The notes beneath the pieces were generated by a model. The model searched no databases, was not told where the DNA came from, and saw only the letters and a list, made by a program, of their open reading frames with translations. 9,746 bases of DNA from Desulfobacteraceae bacterium (lineage in GTDB: Bacteria; Desulfobacterota; Desulfobulbia; Desulfobulbales; Desulfobulbaceae): the NCBI GenBank assembly GCA_022837185.1, contig JALHJD010000095.1, positions 1 to 9,746 on the forward strand. The letters run 5' to 3'. The position numbers and the translations under genes are program-made. Of this stretch, positions 7,111 to 9,746 are shown piece by piece. Numbering within the stretch: the stretch's first letter is position 1; each line of letters opens with the position of its first letter.

Positions 7111-7125
7111 CCGGACCGGGTTGCA
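7111..7125. repeat. 15-bp direct repeat, copy 2
   Basis: Second exact copy of CCGGACCGGGTTGCA. Flanking bases differ from copy 1 on both sides, so the identity is limited to these 15 bp. It lies about 88 bp upstream of the DUF2905 start codon. Confidence 0.8.
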
Positions 7126-7212
7126 ATATTTCCGGGAGAGACATACAGTACAGAGGACAGGGAAAAACCGGGTATCACCCACTTCAATGAACGCACTATC
7201 TGAGACAGGCCG

Positions 7213-7437
7213 ATGAAAACCCTTGCCGTGCTGCTGCTGGTCACGGGCGGGCTGCTGATCGCCGGGGGGCTGCTCCTGCTGGTGATGGACAAGATCCCCT
7301 GGTTCGGCAACCTGCCGGGGGACATCCATTACCGCGGCCGCAACTTCTCCTTCCATTTCCCCCTTATGACCGGCCTGATCATCAGCATCATCCTGACCGT
7401 CATCATCAACATCATCATGCGCTTTCTGGGGAAATAG
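7213..7437 (+). CDS. DUF2905-family small membrane protein
   Basis: A 74-residue protein of unknown function that fits the DUF2905 pattern. It has an N-terminal membrane helix rich in Leu and Gly (about 4-25), then a short central segment with PWFGNLPGDIHYRGRNFSFHFPL (about 29-51). A second membrane helix rich in Ile and Val (about 52-70) ends in a basic FLGK tail. The LPGDI followed by an aromatic FxFxFP segment is what suggests the family. The length is normal for it. The ribosome site is weak (GACAGG before ATG). The gene stands alone on the plus strand, divergent from the MFS gene and ending 20 bp from the nfo stop. The second helix is coded by a run of repeated ATC/ATCATC triplets. Confidence 0.85.
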   Translation: MKTLAVLLLVTGGLLIAGGLLLLVMDKIPWFGNLPGDIHYRGRNFSFHFPLMTGLIISIILTVIINIIMRFLGK

Positions 7438-7457
7438 TCGGGCCGGTCCCGGCGGAA

Positions 7458-8312
7458 TCACTCTTCGAGCAGCGACCGCAGCCGCCGCAGGTTTTCCCGG
7501 TCCTCGGCCAGGTCCTCCCCTTTCGGGGTTTCCAGGGTCATCGGGTGGGCCGCGAACCGCCGGTCGTTGAGCAGCGGGCGAAAGCCCTCGAGGCCGATCA
7601 TGCCCCTGCCGATATGTTCGTGGCGGTCCACCCTGGAGCCCAGGTTTTTTCTGGCGTCGTTGAGATGAAAGAATTGCAGGCGGGCGATGCCGACGGTCCG
7701 GTCGAATTCGGCCATGGTTTGGTCATAGGCGTCTTCACCCCTGAGATCATAGCCGGCGGCGAAAACATGGCAGGTGTCAAAGCAAACCCCCAGCCGATCC
7801 GTAAAGCGCGATCGCCCGATAATCCAGGCCAGCTCCTCAAACCGGCTGCCCAGGCCGGTGCCCTGGCCGGCGGTGGATTCCAGCAGGACGGTCACCTTTG
7901 ATCGGCCGCCGGCCAGCTCGAACACCCGGTCGAGATGCCGGGCAACATTTTCCAGGCCCGCCTCGATGCCGGCGCCGCCGTGACTGCCGGGATGGATGAC
8001 CGCCCAGGGGATCCCCAGGATGTCGCACCGTTGCAGTTCCCCGGCAAAGGCCCTGATCGAATCCTCCGCCTGTTTTTCCCGGCTGCTGCCCAGGTTGATC
8101 AGGTACGAGGCATGCGAGGCCACCGGCATCCAGCCCGCCTCCTCCCATTTGCCCCGGAACAGGGCAATCTCCTCTTCAGTCAGCGGCGGAGCATGCCACT
8201 GGCGCTGGTTGCGGGTGAAAATCTGCAGGGCCTCGCCCCCCGCCTTGGCAATGCGGTCAAAGGCCAGGTGCAGGCCGCCGGCCACCGATTCATGAGCTCC
8301 CAGCAGGGGCAT
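7458..8312 (-). CDS. nfo: Endonuclease IV (deoxyribonuclease IV)
   Basis: Zinc-dependent AP endonuclease of base-excision repair. It cuts the backbone 5' of abasic sites in damaged DNA. The 284-residue length is normal for the family, which forms a TIM barrel with a trinuclear zinc centre. All nine expected metal ligands are visible: His67 (SHASYLIN), His107 (VIHPGS), Glu145 (LLESTAGQG), Asp179 and His182 (CFDTCHVFAAGYD), His216 (FFHLND), Asp229 and His231 (SRVDRHEHIG) and Glu261 (LETPKG). The start ATG at 8310-8312 lies one base after the surE stop, with GGAAG inside the surE end as ribosome site, so translation is probably coupled. It is last in the cbiK-surE-nfo operon and convergent with the DUF2905 gene. 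Confidence 0.97.
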   Translation of the reverse strand: MPLLGAHESVAGGLHLAFDRIAKAGGEALQIFTRNQRQWHAPPLTEEEIALFRGKWEEAGWMPVASHASYLINLGSSREKQAEDSIRAFAGELQRCDILGIPWAVIHPGSHGGAGIEAGLENVARHLDRVFELAGGRSKVTVLLESTAGQGTGLGSRFEELAWIIGRSRFTDRLGVCFDTCHVFAAGYDLRGEDAYDQTMAEFDRTVGIARLQFFHLNDARKNLGSRVDRHEHIGRGMIGLEGFRPLLNDRRFAAHPMTLETPKGEDLAEDRENLRRLRSLLEE

Positions 8313-8313
8313 G

Positions 8314-9063
8314 CTACATCTTCCAGTGTTCCCGCAGGTAGTCGCGGCCTTCGTGGTTGGTCAGGTCAAGCTGAATGGGGGTGACCGAGATATATCCTTC
8401 CCGCAGGGCCTGCTCGTCGGTATCCTCCCCGCCGGTCCACTGCACCGTGCCCCCGCCGATCCAGTAATGCTTCCTGCCCCGGGGATCATAGGTTTCCTGG
8501 ATGGCGTTCTTATAGATGCGCCTTCCCTGGCGGGTAAAGCGGATGCCGCGGATATCGCCAGGCGGAAGCTGGGGGATGTTGATGTTGAGCAGGGTATTTG
8601 CCGGCAGACCGAACTGCAGCGCCATGGAGGCCAGCTTCCAGGCCACTCCGGCGGCCGTTTCGAAGTCAAAAGGCGGCTCCCCGGCCAGGGAAAAGGCCAG
8701 GGAGGGAATCCCATACATGGTGCCTTCAATGGCCGCGGAAACGGTCCCCGAATAGCTGATGTCGTCGCCCAGGTTCGGACCGGGGTTGATCCCGGACACA
8801 AGCAGGTCGGGCATTCGCGGCAGGATCTTGTTCATCCCCAGGGTCACGCAGTCGGTCGGGGTGCCGTCCAGGGTATAGACGTCTTCCCTCAGCTCGCGCA
8901 CATGCAGGGGCCGGTTCATGGTCAGGGCGTGGCTCACCGCGCTCTTGTCGCGCTCCGGAGCGACAATTACTGCCCGGCCCAGATGGCGGACGGCATCGTG
9001 CAGCGCCTTGATGCCCGGAGCATCCACGCCGTCGTCGTTGGTCACCAGTATATACGAAGACAT
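8314..9063 (-). CDS. surE: 5'/3'-nucleotidase SurE
   Basis: Cytoplasmic metal-dependent nucleoside monophosphate phosphatase (survival protein SurE). It hydrolyses 5'- and 3'-nucleotides and in some species short polyphosphate. The start at ATG 9061-9063 gives 249 residues, the usual size. The open frame runs further upstream, but that part overlaps cbiK and does not resemble SurE. The family signature ILVTNDDG sits at residues 5-12, with metal ligands Asp10 and Asp11. Ser41 lies in RDKSAVSHALT, and SGINPGPNLGDDISYSGTV begins at residue 90 and supplies Asn93. AAGGGAG precedes the ATG at short spacing. It starts 31 bp after the cbiK stop and ends one base before the nfo start. Confidence 0.97.
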   Translation of the reverse strand: MSSYILVTNDDGVDAPGIKALHDAVRHLGRAVIVAPERDKSAVSHALTMNRPLHVRELREDVYTLDGTPTDCVTLGMNKILPRMPDLLVSGINPGPNLGDDISYSGTVSAAIEGTMYGIPSLAFSLAGEPPFDFETAAGVAWKLASMALQFGLPANTLLNINIPQLPPGDIRGIRFTRQGRRIYKNAIQETYDPRGRKHYWIGGGTVQWTGGEDTDEQALREGYISVTPIQLDLTNHEGRDYLREHWKM

Positions 9064-9094
9064 AGCTCCCTTTGCAGCATGGGCGGAGGGCTGC

Positions 9095-9746
9095 TTACCG
9101 CAGCCGTATCCCCGCGCCGGCCGCCGCCGCGGCCGTCCGTTGGACAAATATCCGGGCAAAGGCATCCTGCTCGCCCAGTCCGCGCAGGACCGGCTCCACC
9201 GCCAGACCCTGCTGTTCAAGCTGTTCTTTCCAGCCGCGCGGGGCCGGACCGAGCATGTCCTTGCGGACATGGCTGCCGGCCGCCACCATGAACGGCTTGA
9301 GCACCACCCGCTTCACCCTGCCGCTCCTGAGCCGTTCGAGGGCATCGGCAAGGGGCCGCTCCCCCTCCACCGTGCCGATCACCGTCAGGACATCCGGATA
9401 GAGGCGGCGCATGACTTCGGCAAAACGGTGGTAAACGGGAGCGATGGCAACATGCCTGGCGCCGTGCCCCATGTACAGCAGGGCGGCGTTCCGCTCCCGG
9501 GCAAAACGGACATCCTCGGCCAGGGCCCGGGCCGCCTCGAGGATATCCTCCTCATCATATCCCGCCCCATCCCCGGCCGGTCCCAGAACAGGCCGGGCAA
9601 GCACCAGCGCTGGGGATCCCGGCCCGCGGCTCAGTTCCCCGGTCAAGGCCTGCAGTTGGCGGAACTCCCCGCCCGGGGCGATGTAGACCGGCTGGACCAC
9701 AACCGCCGCGCAGCCCTGATCGAGCAGGCCGGCAAGGACGGTCCGC
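9095..9746 (-). CDS. cbiK: Sirohydrochlorin cobaltochelatase CbiK (5' end beyond window)
   Basis: Inserts Co2+ into sirohydrochlorin in the anaerobic (early cobalt) route to cobalamin; family members can also load Fe2+ for siroheme. The frame stays open to the right window edge, so the N-terminus is missing. A GTG at 9698-9700 is internal, since the residues before it (ending CAAVVVQPVYIAPGGEF) continue the family pattern. Counting that GTG as 1, the probable metal/porphyrin triad is His79 in MGHGARH, Glu112 in GTVEGERP and His144 in AGSHVRKDM. RGLGE (173-177) near the end is also typical. Sulfate reducers can have cytoplasmic and periplasmic CbiK forms. The missing N-terminus, where a signal peptide would be, prevents a choice. 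An Ala-rich tail ends the protein. It is first in view of the cbiK-surE-nfo operon. Confidence 0.9.
   Translation of the reverse strand, partial: RTVLAGLLDQGCAAVVVQPVYIAPGGEFRQLQALTGELSRGPGSPALVLARPVLGPAGDGAGYDEEDILEAARALAEDVRFARERNAALLYMGHGARHVAIAPVYHRFAEVMRRLYPDVLTVIGTVEGERPLADALERLRSGRVKRVVLKPFMVAAGSHVRKDMLGPAPRGWKEQLEQQGLAVEPVLRGLGEQDAFARIFVQRTAAAAAGAGIRLR

Larger units (their letters stand above)
6993..7212. promoter_or_regulatory. Divergent promoter region between MFS and DUF2905 genes
   Basis: This 220-bp spacer must hold the start signals of both divergent genes. On the minus strand, GATACT at 7018-7023 is a possible -10 for the MFS gene, with no good -35; the first copy of the 15-bp repeat covers that -35 position. 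On the plus strand, TACTAT at 7051-7056 is a weak -10 candidate. A further CAGAGGACAG decamer, the same word as upstream of ssrA, is at 7151-7160. No small gene with a ribosome site is seen. Confidence 0.4.

Noticed and set aside
7438..7457. Bidirectional terminator between DUF2905 and nfo
   Set aside because: Only a 4-bp CGGG/CCCG stem can be drawn and there is no T-run on either strand.
9064..9270. N-terminal extension of SurE by 69 residues
   Set aside because: The added part overlaps the 3' end of cbiK, is Arg-rich and unlike the family. The ATG at 9061-9063 has a ribosome site and places NDDG at the usual distance.
8311..9291. A 326-codon plus-strand frame opposite surE
   Set aside because: It is antisense to surE and the 3' end of cbiK, both of which have their family motifs; the product resembles nothing.

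Overview
The window is about 9.7 kb of GC-rich (roughly 60%) bacterial chromosome with conventional, densely packed genes. Three things suggest an anaerobic member of the former Deltaproteobacteria (Desulfobacterota, Desulfuromonadota and relatives): the tmRNA tag ADDYNYAVAA, a CbiK-type anaerobic cobalt chelatase, and the overall gene style. This placement is an inference and was not tested by a database search.

Left region (1-3213). On the minus strand, reading right to left, there is a GspE/PilB-family secretion ATPase, then smpB 16 bp downstream, then ssrA (tmRNA) about 90 bp beyond that. SmpB and tmRNA work together to rescue stalled ribosomes. The ATPase has no secretion or pilus partner genes in view. 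Beyond the CCA end of ssrA lie 90 bases of AT-rich, non-coding DNA up to the window edge. A 381-bp divergent spacer separates the ATPase from the next gene and contains a plausible sigma70 promoter for the minus-strand genes.

Middle region (3214-7437). A plus-strand AsmA-family envelope protein (738 aa, one N-terminal membrane anchor) converges on a minus-strand 14-TM DHA2-type MFS transporter. A 220-bp divergent spacer follows, carrying a perfect 15-bp direct repeat. After it comes a small plus-strand two-TM protein of the DUF2905 type.

Right region (7458-9746). A tight minus-strand operon reads cbiK (5' end outside the window), then surE, then nfo. It encodes an anaerobic cobaltochelatase, a 5'-nucleotidase and endonuclease IV. 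The functions are unrelated, as in many housekeeping operons.

I found no CRISPR array, insertion sequence, toxin-antitoxin pair, phage gene or defence system, and no convincing new multi-gene system. What deserves a second look is mostly small: short tandem and direct repeats in spacers, a possible leader ORF overlapping the asmA-family start, and the linkage of the ATPase to the trans-translation genes.
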